A stretch of DNA of 64,000 nucleotides from Planctomycetaceae bacterium (GTDB lineage Bacteria > Planctomycetota > Phycisphaerae > Phycisphaerales > SM1A02), in assembly GCA_002684855.1 (NCBI GenBank), contig NYWD01000069.1, positions 23,729 to 87,728 on the forward strand. The letters are read 5' to 3'. A program made the translations under genes and the position numbers. Positions 45,201-51,327 of the stretch are shown piece after piece (the first letter of the stretch is position 1; each line of letters begins with the position of its first letter). The notes under the pieces are model-generated. The model saw only the letters and a list, made by a program, of their open reading frames with translations, was not told where the DNA came from and made no database searches.

Positions 45201-47621
45201 GATCCCCGGACCAGTTCGCTCCTGGTCGCCGCCAGTCCCGAGGACCGACGCTCGATCGAGGATCTCGTCGAGCGCCTCTCGGAGACCCCGATGAACGCCG
45301 CGGTGGAGATCGAGGTGCTCACCCTCGAGTCGGGATCCGCGAGCGAGATGGCCCCGAGACTCGAATCGCTGATGCGTGACCGGATGCGGAGCCTCGGCGA
45401 CGCCGAGGGACCGAGCGACCGCGTCTCGATCGAGCCGCTGGACGGAAGCAACGCCCTGGTGATCGCCGCCAGTCGGGAGAACCAGGTGGTGGTCCGGGAC
45501 CTGGTCGACGTCCTGGTGCGGGCGCAGTCCGACCGGATCGGCGGGCAGTCCCTCGAGATCATCTCCGTCGCCCGGAACCGGGCGTCCGACCTCGTCGATC
45601 TCGTCGAGGATCTCTACGTCGAGACCGAGAACCGTCGTCGTGGCGAGGACGTCGTGCGGGTGAACGCCGACGACCGCATCAACGCCATCCTCGCGACCGG
45701 CACGCCCGCGGACATCGAGGCGATCCGGGATCTCGTCTCGCGACTGGACTCGGAGCAGCCGAACGCGATCGTCGAGGTCAAGTACGTCCCGCTCGCCTCG
45801 GCCAACGTCCTCGAGACGGTGGCGCTGATCGAGAGCGTGCTCGACGGTGGCGGTGGCCGCCGGGGCCGCTCGGGCCAGCGCGGCACCGTGATGCGGTACC
45901 TGAAGGAGATGAACGGCGTCGATCCCGGGGACGACCCCGATCGCATGGAGGTCGAGGTCTCCAGCGCGATCCGCGATTCGATCGCCCTCACCCCCGACGT
46001 GCGGACCAACACCGTGATCGTCTCCGCGCCGCGGGAGTCGCTGGAACTGATCGAACGGATGATCCGCGATCTCGACACCAGCTCCACGGGCTCGAAGCGA
46101 ATCGAGGTGTTCAAGCTGCAGAACGCCGACGCCGACGCGATGGCGGAGATCCTGACCGAACTCTTCCAGCTCCGGCAGCAGGGGAGCCTCTACGTGCTCA
46201 AGCCGCGGGAGGACGTCACCGCCGTGGTGGAGAGCGCGGGCCTGCCCGGGGGCGAGGTCGAGTCCGAGATGTTCGGCACCGATCTCACGATGGTGCCGGA
46301 CGAGCGACAGGCGTTGTCGATCACCGTCGACAGCCGGACCAACGCGCTCATCGTCTCCGGCACGCCGAAGTATCTCGAACTCGTCGGCGAGGTGGTCACG
46401 GAGCTCGACGCGGAGGAGGCCAACGAGCGGGAGACGCTCGTCTATCCGCTTCGAAACGCGGAGGCGGGCGAGGTCGCCCGGGTGGTCAGCGAATTCGTGA
46501 GCGAGGACCAGCGCAAGCTCGTCGAGACGCTCAACTCCGACCAGCTCCCGTCTGCCGCCCGGCTTCTCGAGCGGGAGGTGACGATCGTCGGCGACGTCAA
46601 GAGCAACGCGGTGCTGGTGAACGCTTCGCCCCGCTACATGGAGCAGGTCGAGTCGATCATCAAGGAACTGGACGTCGATCCCCCGCAGGTCCTGATCCAG
46701 GTCATGCTGGCCGAGATCACGCTGGACGACGATTCCGACTTCGGGGTCACGCTCAACGAGAAGGTCGGGGTCCTTCCGTTGCGGACCACCGGATCGGTCA
46801 ACTACAGCAGCACCGACGTGTTCGGGGCGTTCAGCCAGCCGGTCTCGGGGTCCTTCTCGGTCGGCTTCAGGGACCTCAACCTCGTGCTCAGCGCGATGTA
46901 CGCCCAGGGGCGCCTGCAGCTGCTCTCGAACCCCTCGATCACGGTCGCGAACAACGAGGAGGGCCGGATCCAGGTCGGGCAGGAGATCCGACTGCCCGAC
47001 TCCATCGCCACCTTCGACACCGGAACCCAGAGCACCACGGTGCAGGCCCAGGACGTCGGGATCATTCTCGAGGTCAAGCCCTCGATCAATCCGGACGGCT
47101 TCGTGCGGATGGACATCCGTCCGACGATCTCCCGGCTGAGCGAGAAGACCACGGACATCAGCGAGAACTTCCGGAGTCCCATCATCATCAAGCGGACGGC
47201 GGACACCACGGTGACCGTGAAGGACGGCGAGACGGTGGTCATCGGCGGACTCATCGAGGAGAACAGCGAGCGACGCGACATGAAGATCCCGTTGCTCGGC
47301 GACATTCCGCTGATCGGTGGCCTGTTCCGTTCGGAATCGGAGGTCCGCAGGCGGACCGAACTCCTGATCGTGCTCACGCCGCGGGTGGTCAGCAACTCCG
47401 AGGTGGGCGAGGGATCGCTCCGCGAAATCACGGAGTCGATGGTGGACGACCTCCCCCTCCCCGAGAGGATCCGCAGGCAGATCGGTGGCGGTCGCCTGCA
47501 GGGCGGGGACAGCGAACTCGGAGCGGCGTTCGAGCCCATCGAGGAGCCCGAGGAGCGGAAGGAACCGGGCGAGGCCAGGTCGGACGAGGACGAACCCGAA
47601 GTGACGGAAGAAGAGGCCTGA
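33261..47621 (+). CDS. gspD: Giant type II secretin GspD with about 52 tandem N domains
   Basis: 4,786 residues; ordinary GspD has 650-700. The start ATG at 33261 is preceded by GGAG and followed by a signal peptide (WSLFLAVLFGPWGGGTLAVGQ). An in-frame TTG at 33183 gives a Ser/Arg/Pro-rich lead without signal character. Order of domains: N0/STN-like (about 47-122, VRFNFKGQTWDQVLDYFSRV); then about 52 secretin_N (N1/N2/N3) units from about 140 to 4470, averaging 83 residues, each closing with a motif like D-x-R-T-N-S-L-I-V-S-A followed by an I..L...LD helix; then one secretin domain (about 4474-4712) with LQLLSNPSITVANNEEGRIQVG, DVGIILEVKPSINPDG, ETVVIGGLIEE and PLLGDIPLIGGLFR; then an acidic tail. 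It lies after the pseudopilin, L-like and M-like genes, so it is the cluster's outer-membrane channel. The frame is unbroken throughout. Confidence 0.93.
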   Translation: MTNIRKCVRWSLFLAVLFGPWGGGTLAVGQVEAEPPRPVRGDDGVPQVRFNFKGQTWDQVLDYFSRVTALPIVRDAEVPAGTVDYINPTPYPLPQALETLNLLLQTRGLVLRDGNGRLVLEQLKEIKRENIPTYIGRLPDDVTADTLVTVIVPLVNATAASVSEQLKEMVADYGMVAALPEQNSLLLVETAANARRIQLIVDELDREDVENQVDQIPLRNSKAGEILPILLKLMSERVVKTVTRGKAKVQVEEDVMPAGFRIAADDRTNTIIARGTPRRIERLRAAIDLLDGERLEASTNMRTIQLDRLTVAEAKGRLDQLFAGVPEEDRPTYVVLDDTNRITISADPAMLEQATRFLADLEGAGEGATGDGESVALLTLSHATPEAAIAACRAIFTPRQSAVVKLVPGPDGRSLVAAGPVADLDSVRKTIVLVDRPARGDREVRYLEVDAVDPGTAFARATRIFEAAAESDPTLAVVTDFDPATRRLVIEGPRESLDRFEAALADARASIRPETMVRQFTVESAPPSRLVGSMNTLSRAILKPTDGSTYVPPDFEAVDELDLLVVTATADQFVAIDGLLRTLDRPQPGDVTYRVIRIGTTAGDVLLEKALAAFDRKATMLADGDLPRPEVSVDASTGVFEVLGSTASVQAFERALAEARQLLPPEPVGRMIAIRQARAAELLAPLLEMIDRTVAIGDGRAIAPPSIEVVTPTNSLWVRGDAAQVRTIEQFVRELDVFEPTEMPPLRMLQLSGSDAQQIARLLTSRYDARPTDVRREKPVRIEADAATNTLVVTAHEAVFDEMKTFVDSLNRNTETEAERETMIFPLRLARAVDLAKALGTLYPEPPMPLDTRGRPLPHLRQPREVFVSADAGTNTLIIEAPSGRRTSFEQLVQQLDRIELPPQATLRTWNVDRGEGSEIANTLQNLARQGVLSRPGANGEKAVEVTIQFEPRSRTLIVAGDDFTFGKVDEILADLEAVPVNRALRVIEITAGDVTEISGRASRLFTEQTEGDPDFTGVEVEVDAVNGTILAVGEDASLNRFSQIVAQLESAQASPPDIRLLSLRHGEATEVATMIVELLGNELAMATLGGPAPVIEALPQVNAILVAAEPREHEIIRQIVDTIDTADEALPPIRILQVRTADAANLASALGQTYERRSNEEKAAKPVRISADVATNALIVAAHPELLEEIRAIVTDLNDADRLDAEGREIRIFPLRVALAEDLANTIDQMYPEPPMPRDSRGRPRPDLQQPREVVVRANPQMNALIVDAPIQRMAGFEKLVQQLDQTQIVDETEIRTWKLPTVELEAAARTLRELADGGHLGGGDRGLAGTISISVDVASDTLLVSGPTGIFDRVAQVIDSLESGPVMPVTTLRTFRLAQARVDSVVPMLREILVARMTETTGRADREIERLLTVTSDRKTNTVIISAPDVVMPIAEQLIKTLDSSAQVVGDPTVRVRPLMFADAAVVAGALQQALPGMTSPATGEAMEVKVVPASGSNALLLVGIPEEIEEVEVLIEPLDARPAIDAMDARTFELAHADATRIAPIVQTLLVDQQSSDPRVLVERIRRSRGAIDLTPTVRVEADERTNSLIVSGPQPAVTLAENLIEKLDRPDADADLVYTTFTPAQADATRIVKTAQTVLDRTRPGGLRSTLELIAEPETNSVLVVGTRDETERAVGLLSEWDEQIPVLPPVDFKILTIRNASADAVAAVIGPVLRDRTRWPVALRDAARAGLVVSEPTVTADVATNRILVSAPAELQAIASTLVRELDQADSVGSIEVRVYPVTAGGAADMAEALQRSLDAASDARPGEPRPVVASAGRSDSIVVTASPRLQEIVAQQFSAMASSGGGVQVRTVFLEHASAARIAPLVESLLAEDSMVQPRDLPSWMRAELMMARVRGQIDEEPPIRVLPDDRLNAVIVTGPLAALDAAEQLVAQLDVAAPGGGGRSIRVLEVRNADARELATTLDELFAVADDGEAPPAIRVNASSNTLLVRATPGQFEEIRGIVEGIDDATVNVARELRTVPIDPGRGSAEDIARMLERMLDREDDDRVRIVPIEELLERSKTPDDPGRKTSSAGRPDPTGAGPGPMGLIRTAVMGIALAANPLVQASPASPAEVTEVGDRDAVDVEDEAEIVIAIDPETNSLVILGAPRELDRIVELADEVEDTLPEEGSVIRTVPLPAGVDVRNVASVVTQTVRQLVPAGGRAGDLGRRTSVVADATSNSLIVACREDDFALLADLIASVARPADAPEVVVRIYRLAEMSADRAATGLVSLLQAPGRSRYRELSITLDGDGRPIEARFDPALVRVVADASTNALVVMAPREAVPFVDRYVELATQSPKAERTTLRLFELRYASATELQRTLRQIFQTRFRNIRRSGTATAAEPDFAVDARSNQLIVTASTEELAEVETLLERLDVEDGRERNPLAVIELAAASPSAAARILDQAVIGGDERLRATTLVLPDDASGVLLVRADEPTLAEMKDVLGRIDREATSRFPVRTIELTRADAGEVAAAVQGFYDDRARLFSTGRGRRAQASGVAITGRTGGATLLVACDDPTFEEVSQLARTFDEKDGKAGYEYRIYPLRNARANEIEDTVESLISSLTRSDSRVSGFGSRSRNRDQQTRSGLGSIAIEVDERLNALVVSGQGDRFDLVEELIDSLDVPTPDDERRIVRYHRIPAADVTLLEEVLSDALGGGETERRWWRDDDEGTGAKIFADARSGVLFVVGSESQQATVDAILDDFAGMLVDGESVVEIVRTEFADSDDVARAVGRFLRDRDRSTGMSESVVVTPIDDSGAMIVAGSDEDVRMVKDLVARIDAPDLTGTRSLEIVVIERGDAAEMAALIGAQFDRRGGDGVVVTPDARTNSVLVNAPASLYPQIAALIKRLDAPDDTAESVIRTYNLEVADAGEATRILGETLRLDENGRTTGISIAVEDDPTAAPVEVQATIVADRRSNSIVVTATKASLPVIESILAKLEEAPARSPIEYRIIPLEHAPAVDVSFTLDRLLFARGIEWQDVAVDFNRFENQLIVGATPDQFEVIDTILSELDVPGTRTRRTDFVALQFADAMKLKDALANFYGPYALEADTPGKQNVRIIADEATNSLVVTAAEEEWAGILALVEQLDSEEYDASLQLAVIPLVHADARSVARAINDAFRPQVEAARRGGRQSNREEPRQADGDRQGRDRNDQPPPVLMQSEEWVSASAEVQTNSLVVSANRKNLGKIERIIAQLDVADFARLPAPRLIPVGSGDPVSLAAALRTIYLPEGESRGGTLRIVGDRQANAVIIRADEEEFTQIRTLAAALQQEADVKGVSVRVVRLESAPAARVAASVRAAYATKASQARVPFSIDVDAVGNALVIASTGPFFDEVSGTIREMDRMAPAAGQGIFLIDLENVPASVAERAVKRIGLDKPQPADSTSRLVVEPIKISAVEGRNALLVVANPADRETVVGILKAIDAEPESDLDTNEVRIVQLQQAEAAAVVALIDQVIDPAGGGPDSTAIAAAVKEQIRRLNVVGGRNAPIALDLAKPIRVTADVAGNSILISSTPANTRALVEVARLFDRLPTTEALTVQIFPLENMAADRFVALVDELFEQGRDLAVLPGSDIPALPEGAIGESLADRAALTVDERTNTVVAVGKESAVAFVQVMVGKLDSEVGAGWVEARVIPLRYADAGDLAEFVQAAVVEGQTEIPGATPMQLQVARMRAMRQGGDRAVESDIFVPLSRLMVKADPQLNALVVVASPPNLSLVEELVAMLDIEAAAPGAAVRIYAVEHGSSERIAAVIRQLFEQQYQSGLIRDEDRIKAVPDVRTNSIVVSTSGRSFELFEDLLARLDVEVAVDFREIRIIELANASATRLAPMIQSLMDARLERLRKVQPETAELERAVIMSDSRSNSLVVAAGNDTFAVVDRLASDLDLDSIGDAADIRVVPVIRGGLERVAQAVQQVMERRYADLPADVARRQRPLVITDPRTSSLLVAASPEDRRSIEDLVERLSETPMNAAVEIEVLTLESGSASEMAPRLESLMRDRMRSLGDAEGPSDRVSIEPLDGSNALVIAASRENQVVVRDLVDVLVRAQSDRIGGQSLEIISVARNRASDLVDLVEDLYVETENRRRGEDVVRVNADDRINAILATGTPADIEAIRDLVSRLDSEQPNAIVEVKYVPLASANVLETVALIESVLDGGGGRRGRSGQRGTVMRYLKEMNGVDPGDDPDRMEVEVSSAIRDSIALTPDVRTNTVIVSAPRESLELIERMIRDLDTSSTGSKRIEVFKLQNADADAMAEILTELFQLRQQGSLYVLKPREDVTAVVESAGLPGGEVESEMFGTDLTMVPDERQALSITVDSRTNALIVSGTPKYLELVGEVVTELDAEEANERETLVYPLRNAEAGEVARVVSEFVSEDQRKLVETLNSDQLPSAARLLEREVTIVGDVKSNAVLVNASPRYMEQVESIIKELDVDPPQVLIQVMLAEITLDDDSDFGVTLNEKVGVLPLRTTGSVNYSSTDVFGAFSQPVSGSFSVGFRDLNLVLSAMYAQGRLQLLSNPSITVANNEEGRIQVGQEIRLPDSIATFDTGTQSTTVQAQDVGIILEVKPSINPDGFVRMDIRPTISRLSEKTTDISENFRSPIIIKRTADTTVTVKDGETVVIGGLIEENSERRDMKIPLLGDIPLIGGLFRSESEVRRRTELLIVLTPRVVSNSEVGEGSLREITESMVDDLPLPERIRRQIGGGRLQGGDSELGAAFEPIEEPEERKEPGEARSDEDEPEVTEEEA
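35250..37217 (+). repeat. Segmental duplication of a multi-domain block in gspD, period 389 codons
   Basis: The block at about 35250-36050 and the block at about 36417-37217 align unit by unit. The landmark YPEPPMPLDTRGRPLPHL...QPREV at 35787 recurs as YPEPPMPRDSRGRPRPDL...QPREV at 36954, exactly 1,167 bases (389 codons) later. Flanking segments match too (FEQLVQQLDRI / FEKLVQQLDQT, RTWNVDRGEG / RTWKLPTVEL, IFPLRLARAVDLAKAL / IFPLRVALAEDLANTI). The period spans five N domains, so the array grew at least once by copying a five-domain block. Confidence 0.8.
39537..39605 (+). other. Signal-peptide-like hydrophobic segment inside the N-domain array
   Basis: Starting at Met2093 of gspD: M-G-L-I-R-T-A-V-M-G-I-A-L-A-A-N-P-L-V-Q-A-S-P-A. 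It sits in a long insertion of unit 25, after a Pro/Gly/Asp-rich linker, and ends in an A-x-A-like site. It is the only such hydrophobic stretch I see in the array. It may be a fossil of a second gene start joined by fusion, or a membrane or interface contact. Confidence 0.5.
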
Positions 47622-47628
47622 ATCCATC

Positions 47629-48213
47629 GTGAAGCATCGACCGCGAATCATCGGATCGAGGCGGAAGGGCCGGGGGATCGTCGCGACCCTCGTCGCGTCG
47701 ACGGCGGTGCTCGCCGGTTGCGTGACGGACTCGATCGAATCCACCACCGGCCGACCGCTCCCGCCCGATCCCCGCGAGGTTCCGCCGGCGTCGGCGGGAG
47801 ATCCCATCAACGCGATCTCGGTGTTGAAGTCGCAGCAGCCGATCGACACCACCGGGAACGGTTTCCCGAACCTGCTCGGCGTCGGCGTCTATCTCTTCGC
47901 GAGGCCCTATCCCATCCCGAGGTTCGCGACCGGGACGCTGGTCTTCGACCTCCACGAGCCGGGGGTCTTCGACGTGGTGCGGAACGCGGCCCCCCCCGCG
48001 ATCGCGACCTGGACGCTCGGTCCGCAGGAGATGGCCGCGGCGCAGGTCGACAACCTGATCGGGCCCGGCTACCAGATCTCCCTCGATCTCGGGACCATCG
48101 GACTGAGCGAACTGTCGGTGGACAGCGCGGACCTGGTGGTTCGATTCGTCCCGGCCGACGGAAGCGAGCCGGTGACCTCCTCGGTGCAGCGGGTTCCGTT
48201 CCGACTCTTCTGA
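47629..48213 (+). CDS. Lipoprotein cotranscribed with the giant secretin
   Basis: 194 residues from a GTG at 47629, seven bases after the secretin stop. The signal ends in a lipobox (LVASTAVLAGC), so it is probably outer-membrane anchored. After a Pro-rich linker (RPLPPDPREVPP) there is one beta-rich domain with no family I recognise (GVGVYLFARPYPIPRFATGTLVFDLHEP, then TWTLGPQEMAAAQVDNLIGPGYQISLDL). Its position after gspD and its lipid anchor suggest a pilotin-like or secretin-associated role (GspS and AspS are small lipoproteins of that kind), but sequence similarity is not evident. The message probably ends at the hairpin just downstream. Confidence 0.75.
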   Translation: MKHRPRIIGSRRKGRGIVATLVASTAVLAGCVTDSIESTTGRPLPPDPREVPPASAGDPINAISVLKSQQPIDTTGNGFPNLLGVGVYLFARPYPIPRFATGTLVFDLHEPGVFDVVRNAAPPAIATWTLGPQEMAAAQVDNLIGPGYQISLDLGTIGLSELSVDSADLVVRFVPADGSEPVTSSVQRVPFRLF

Positions 48214-48239
48214 GCAGTCCGGCCCGTCGGCGTGGGGAA

Positions 48240-48283
48240 CGAGAAGCGGGAGACGCGACCGTGGTCGCGTCTCCCGCTTCTCG
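48240..48283. terminator. Long perfect hairpin between the secretion operon and tRNA-Gln
   Basis: CGAGAAGCGGGAGACGCGACC and its exact complement are separated by two bases, a 21-base-pair palindromic stem. It begins 27 bases after the lipoprotein stop and ends three bases from the 3' end of the convergent tRNA gene. It can therefore terminate both. Neither side has a T tract, so it may act as a stem-only or processing terminator. Confidence 0.65.
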
Positions 48284-48285
48284 AA

Positions 48286-48356
48286 CTGGGGATCCAAGAT
48301 TTGAACTTGGACTAACTGAACCAGAATCAGTCGTGCTACCGTTACACTAATCCCCA
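48286..48356 (-). tRNA. tRNA-Gln (CUG anticodon)
   Basis: 71 bases fold as a full cloverleaf on the minus strand. The acceptor is TGGGGAT with ATCCCCA and discriminator G. The D stem is GTG/CAC with a GG-containing loop. The anticodon arm is ACTGA-TTCTGGT-TCAGT with CTG at 34-36. The variable loop is four bases, and the T arm is CCAAG-TTCAAAT-CTTGG. The U1-A72 first pair is usual for glutamine tRNA. CCA is not encoded. A promoter lies 25 bases upstream. Confidence 0.95.
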
Positions 48357-48381
48357 CTGGTCGGCCGGCGCCGGACGTGAG

Positions 48382-48409
48382 ATTCTACACCCGGGTCCGT
48401 GTCGGTCAA
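48382..48409 (-). promoter_or_regulatory. Promoter TTGACC-N16-TAGAAT for tRNA-Gln
   Basis: On the minus strand, TTGACC (48404-48409) and TAGAAT (48382-48387) are separated by 16 bases. The -10 box ends 25 bases before the mature tRNA 5' end. This is the best sigma-70 match in the window. Confidence 0.65.
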
Positions 48410-48488
48410 CCTCCACGGCGGCGACCTCGCTCCGGGCATCCGCGGAGCCCGGTCCCGGCCCTCACGACGTCGAACGCGAGTCCACGAC

Positions 48489-48962
48489 ATGTCGAATCAG
48501 GATTCGAAGACCGATCGCGTCCCGTCGCTTCGTCGACGGACGGGTCGGATCGCGTTGTTCCGCCTTCCGCCCCGGGCGGAAGTGCCGGCCGCGGATCCGG
48601 ACGCGCCCGGCCCGCTCGAGGCCGTGGTCCGGACGCCGGAGGAGACCAGCGTCGTGCGAGCATGGGGGGATCGGGCGATGTCGACCGTCCGCGACGCGAC
48701 GTGCGCCGGGCCCTTCCTCGCATGGTCGGTACCGGGAACGCTGGATTTCGAGCTCGTCGGAATTCTGGCCCGGATCGTCGAGCCGCTCCGGGACGCCGGT
48801 GTTCCCGTGCTGGCCGTCTCGACGTTCGACACCGACTGGATCCTGGTCGACGAGAAGCGCGGGTCCGCCGCGGAAGCGGCGTGGCGGTCGGCGGGGATCG
48901 AGATCCTCGAGGGAGATCCGCTCGATGCTTCGGTTCCGGACGGCGCGTCCGGGGATCGCTAG
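48489..48962 (+). CDS. ACT-domain regulatory-type protein
   Basis: 157 residues from the ATG at 48489; an in-frame GTG at 48399 would add an Arg-rich lead. It has the arrangement of paired ACT domains of the CASTOR/aspartokinase-like small proteins: RIALFRLPPRAEVP, AVVRTPEETSVV, then FLAWSVPGTLDFELVGILARIVEPLRDAGVPVLAVSTFDTDWILVDEKRG. Such proteins bind amino acids. It precedes aspartate-semialdehyde dehydrogenase by 72 bases, so sensing an aspartate-family amino acid is plausible. The separate promoter before asd means they need not be cotranscribed. Confidence 0.75.
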   Translation: MSNQDSKTDRVPSLRRRTGRIALFRLPPRAEVPAADPDAPGPLEAVVRTPEETSVVRAWGDRAMSTVRDATCAGPFLAWSVPGTLDFELVGILARIVEPLRDAGVPVLAVSTFDTDWILVDEKRGSAAEAAWRSAGIEILEGDPLDASVPDGASGDR

Positions 48963-49022
48963 GGCCCCGCCTCCGGTTCGATCAACGCCCGCCGGCGGGT
49001 CGGATCGTCCGCGACGGCCTGA

Positions 49023-49028
49023 TACGCT
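49023..49028 (+). promoter_or_regulatory. Leaderless-type -10 box TACGCT, 6 bases before asd
   Basis: TACGCT, GGCCTC, then the ATG at 49035. No Shine-Dalgarno sequence is present. Confidence 0.5.
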
Positions 49029-49034
49029 GGCCTC

Positions 49035-50063
<1,029 letters not shown>

Positions 50064-50078
50064 CGGCGGACGACGCGA

Positions 50079-50999
50079 TCAGTTGCGCGGGTGGTGGCTC
50101 CGGACCACCTCGCGCAGCTGGGTTCGATCGACGTGGGTGTAGACCTGGGTGGTCCCGATGTCCGCGTGGCCGAGGAGGTCCTGCACCACGCGGAGATCCG
50201 CCCCCCCGATCAGCAGGTGGGTCGCGAAACTGTGTCGCAGCTTGTGCGGATGGACGTCCCGCATGCCCGCCACGTCGGCGTACTTCCGGACGATCTGCCA
50301 GACCGCGACCCGTTCGAGGGGTCGTCCGCTGAAGGAGAGCAGGAGATGGGCGAGGTCCCGGCCGTCGTCGAAGCGAAGCAGGTCGGGTCGGACCTCGGCG
50401 AGGTACTTCAGGGTCCATTTCACCGCGGGATCGCCGATCGGCACGACCCGCTGCTTCGAGCCCTTGCCGGTGACGGTGAGGCTCGCGAGCGTCTCGTGGA
50501 ATTCGTCGAGGCGGAGCGCCGTGACTTCGCTCGCCCGCAGGCCCGCCGCGTACATGAGTTCGAGCAGGGCCCGGTCCCGGACCCACAGTCGCCCGTGCTC
50601 GGGCGCCGGAGCCTCCACGAGCTTCCGCATCTGGATCGGACTGATCACGCCCGGAACCCGCTTCCAGCGGGTGGGTCGTTCGAGCAGGCGGGCCGGATCC
50701 CTGCGGATCCGCCCGTTCGCGCAGAGCCAGCGGAAGAAGACCCGCGCCGTCGCGAGATGCCGGGTGATGGTGGTGGGTTCGAATCCGCGGTCGCGGCTCA
50801 GGCCGCGGAGATGCTCGGCGAGATCGTTCGGTCCGACGTCGTCGACGGACTCGACGCCGTTGGATCGAAGGGTGCCGACGAGGTCGCCGAGATCCCGGCC
50901 GTACGCCTCGAGCGTCGCGGGCGCGAGGCCCGCTTCGATCCGGACGTAGGTGAGGAAGTCACGAACCGGTCGGTCGAAGCCGGAGCGAGTCGCCGTCAT
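50079..50999 (-). CDS. xerD: Site-specific tyrosine recombinase XerD
   Basis: 306 residues, standard for XerC/XerD. The SAM-like core-binding domain is residues 1-95 (VRDFLTYVRIEAGLAPATLEAYGRDL). The catalytic domain keeps Arg155 (AGLRASEV), the Lys of TGKGSKQR, HKLRHSFATHLL with His and the second Arg, GHADIGTT with the last His, and the nucleophile Tyr287 (QVYTHVD). It resolves chromosome dimers at dif with XerC and FtsK. The segment around HPHKLRH...LLIGGADLRVVQ fits XerD slightly better than XerC. Its first 41 bases overlap the end of the upstream Cys-rich gene, indicating coupled translation. No mobile-element context is visible, so it is not an integrase of a nearby island. Confidence 0.9.
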   Translation of the reverse strand: MTATRSGFDRPVRDFLTYVRIEAGLAPATLEAYGRDLGDLVGTLRSNGVESVDDVGPNDLAEHLRGLSRDRGFEPTTITRHLATARVFFRWLCANGRIRRDPARLLERPTRWKRVPGVISPIQMRKLVEAPAPEHGRLWVRDRALLELMYAAGLRASEVTALRLDEFHETLASLTVTGKGSKQRVVPIGDPAVKWTLKYLAEVRPDLLRFDDGRDLAHLLLSFSGRPLERVAVWQIVRKYADVAGMRDVHPHKLRHSFATHLLIGGADLRVVQDLLGHADIGTTQVYTHVDRTQLREVVRSHHPRN

Positions 51000-51327
51000 G
51001 GGTGAGGATCACTGGAGCTGGATCGGCGGAGTGGGTGAACAGGACGCCCTGTTCCTCCTCCGTTCGAAGGCGGTGGTACATCAGGCATCCGGACGCGCCG
51101 TTGCCGAGACAGACGTCCATGGTCTCCGAGAGACGGGCGATGGAGAAGCGGGACTGGCATCGTTCGTCGTTGCGTTCGAAGTAAGGGCAGCAACGCCCCG
51201 GCGTCGGTTCCGCGACGAGCGTTCCGTCGTCCGTCGCCTCGCCGGAGGCGGGGCCGGACCGATGGGATCTCGGTCGGTGCAGTTCGGGATCGAACCGGAG
51301 CGTGTCGCTGCGGATTGAGGATTGCAT
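50959..51327 (-). CDS. Small cysteine-rich protein upstream of xerD
   Basis: 122 residues. The middle carries a spaced Cys pattern: CCPYFERNDERCQSRFSI, then VCLGNGASGCLMYHRL (five Cys in about 45 residues). This suggests a metal (zinc or iron-sulfur) site. I recall similar CPYFER...C...C..Y.RL proteins in Phycisphaerae but know of no function. The N-terminal 40 residues are polar and look unstructured. It overlaps xerD by 41 bases, so the two are probably coexpressed. No signal peptide. Upstream lies a 453-base gap shared with the flagellar operon. Confidence 0.65.
   Translation of the reverse strand: MQSSIRSDTLRFDPELHRPRSHRSGPASGEATDDGTLVAEPTPGRCCPYFERNDERCQSRFSIARLSETMDVCLGNGASGCLMYHRLRTEEEQGVLFTHSADPAPVILTHDGDSLRLRPTGS

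Larger units (their letters stand above)
33690..46680 (+). repeat. About 52 tandem secretin N-domain repeats inside gspD
   Basis: Counted by hand from the closing motif of each unit. Examples are DDRTNTIIARG (unit 2), DAATNTLVVTA (9), DERTNSLIVSG (19), DARSNQLIVTA (28), DEATNSLVVTA (37), DVRTNSIVVST (45) and DVKSNAVLVNA (52). Most units have a beta-strand start, a helix of the type A..A..L..L, a variable loop, the closing strand pair and a final helix ending near LD. A few lack the TN core (e.g. DASGVLLVRA, RTGGATLLVAC) but keep the fold pattern. The count may be off by two or three. Units differ strongly, so this is old protein-level duplication and not a DNA satellite. Confidence 0.88.

Noticed and set aside
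33690-46680. Repeat array as assembly artefact or DNA satellite
   Set aside because: Units are too diverged in DNA to be collapsed or duplicated by assembly, and the frame is unbroken over 14 kb.
33261-47621. Secretin belonging to type III secretion or type IV pili
   Set aside because: Upstream genes encode GspF-K-type pseudopilins plus L- and M-like proteins; there are no type III export genes, and no PilQ-type AMIN domain is visible.
33189-47852. Very long open frames on the strand opposite the giant secretin (about 1,960, 775 and 1,850 codons)
   Set aside because: They are rich in Arg, His, Asp and Gly, have no domains or starts with ribosome binding sites, and lie antisense to a gene with clear domain structure. 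Strong third-position GC removes stops on the other strand.
50079-50999. XerD-like recombinase as integrase of a mobile island next to tRNA-Gln
   Set aside because: It has the standard XerD length and motifs, lies between housekeeping genes, and I see no second copy of the tRNA 3' end as an attachment site.
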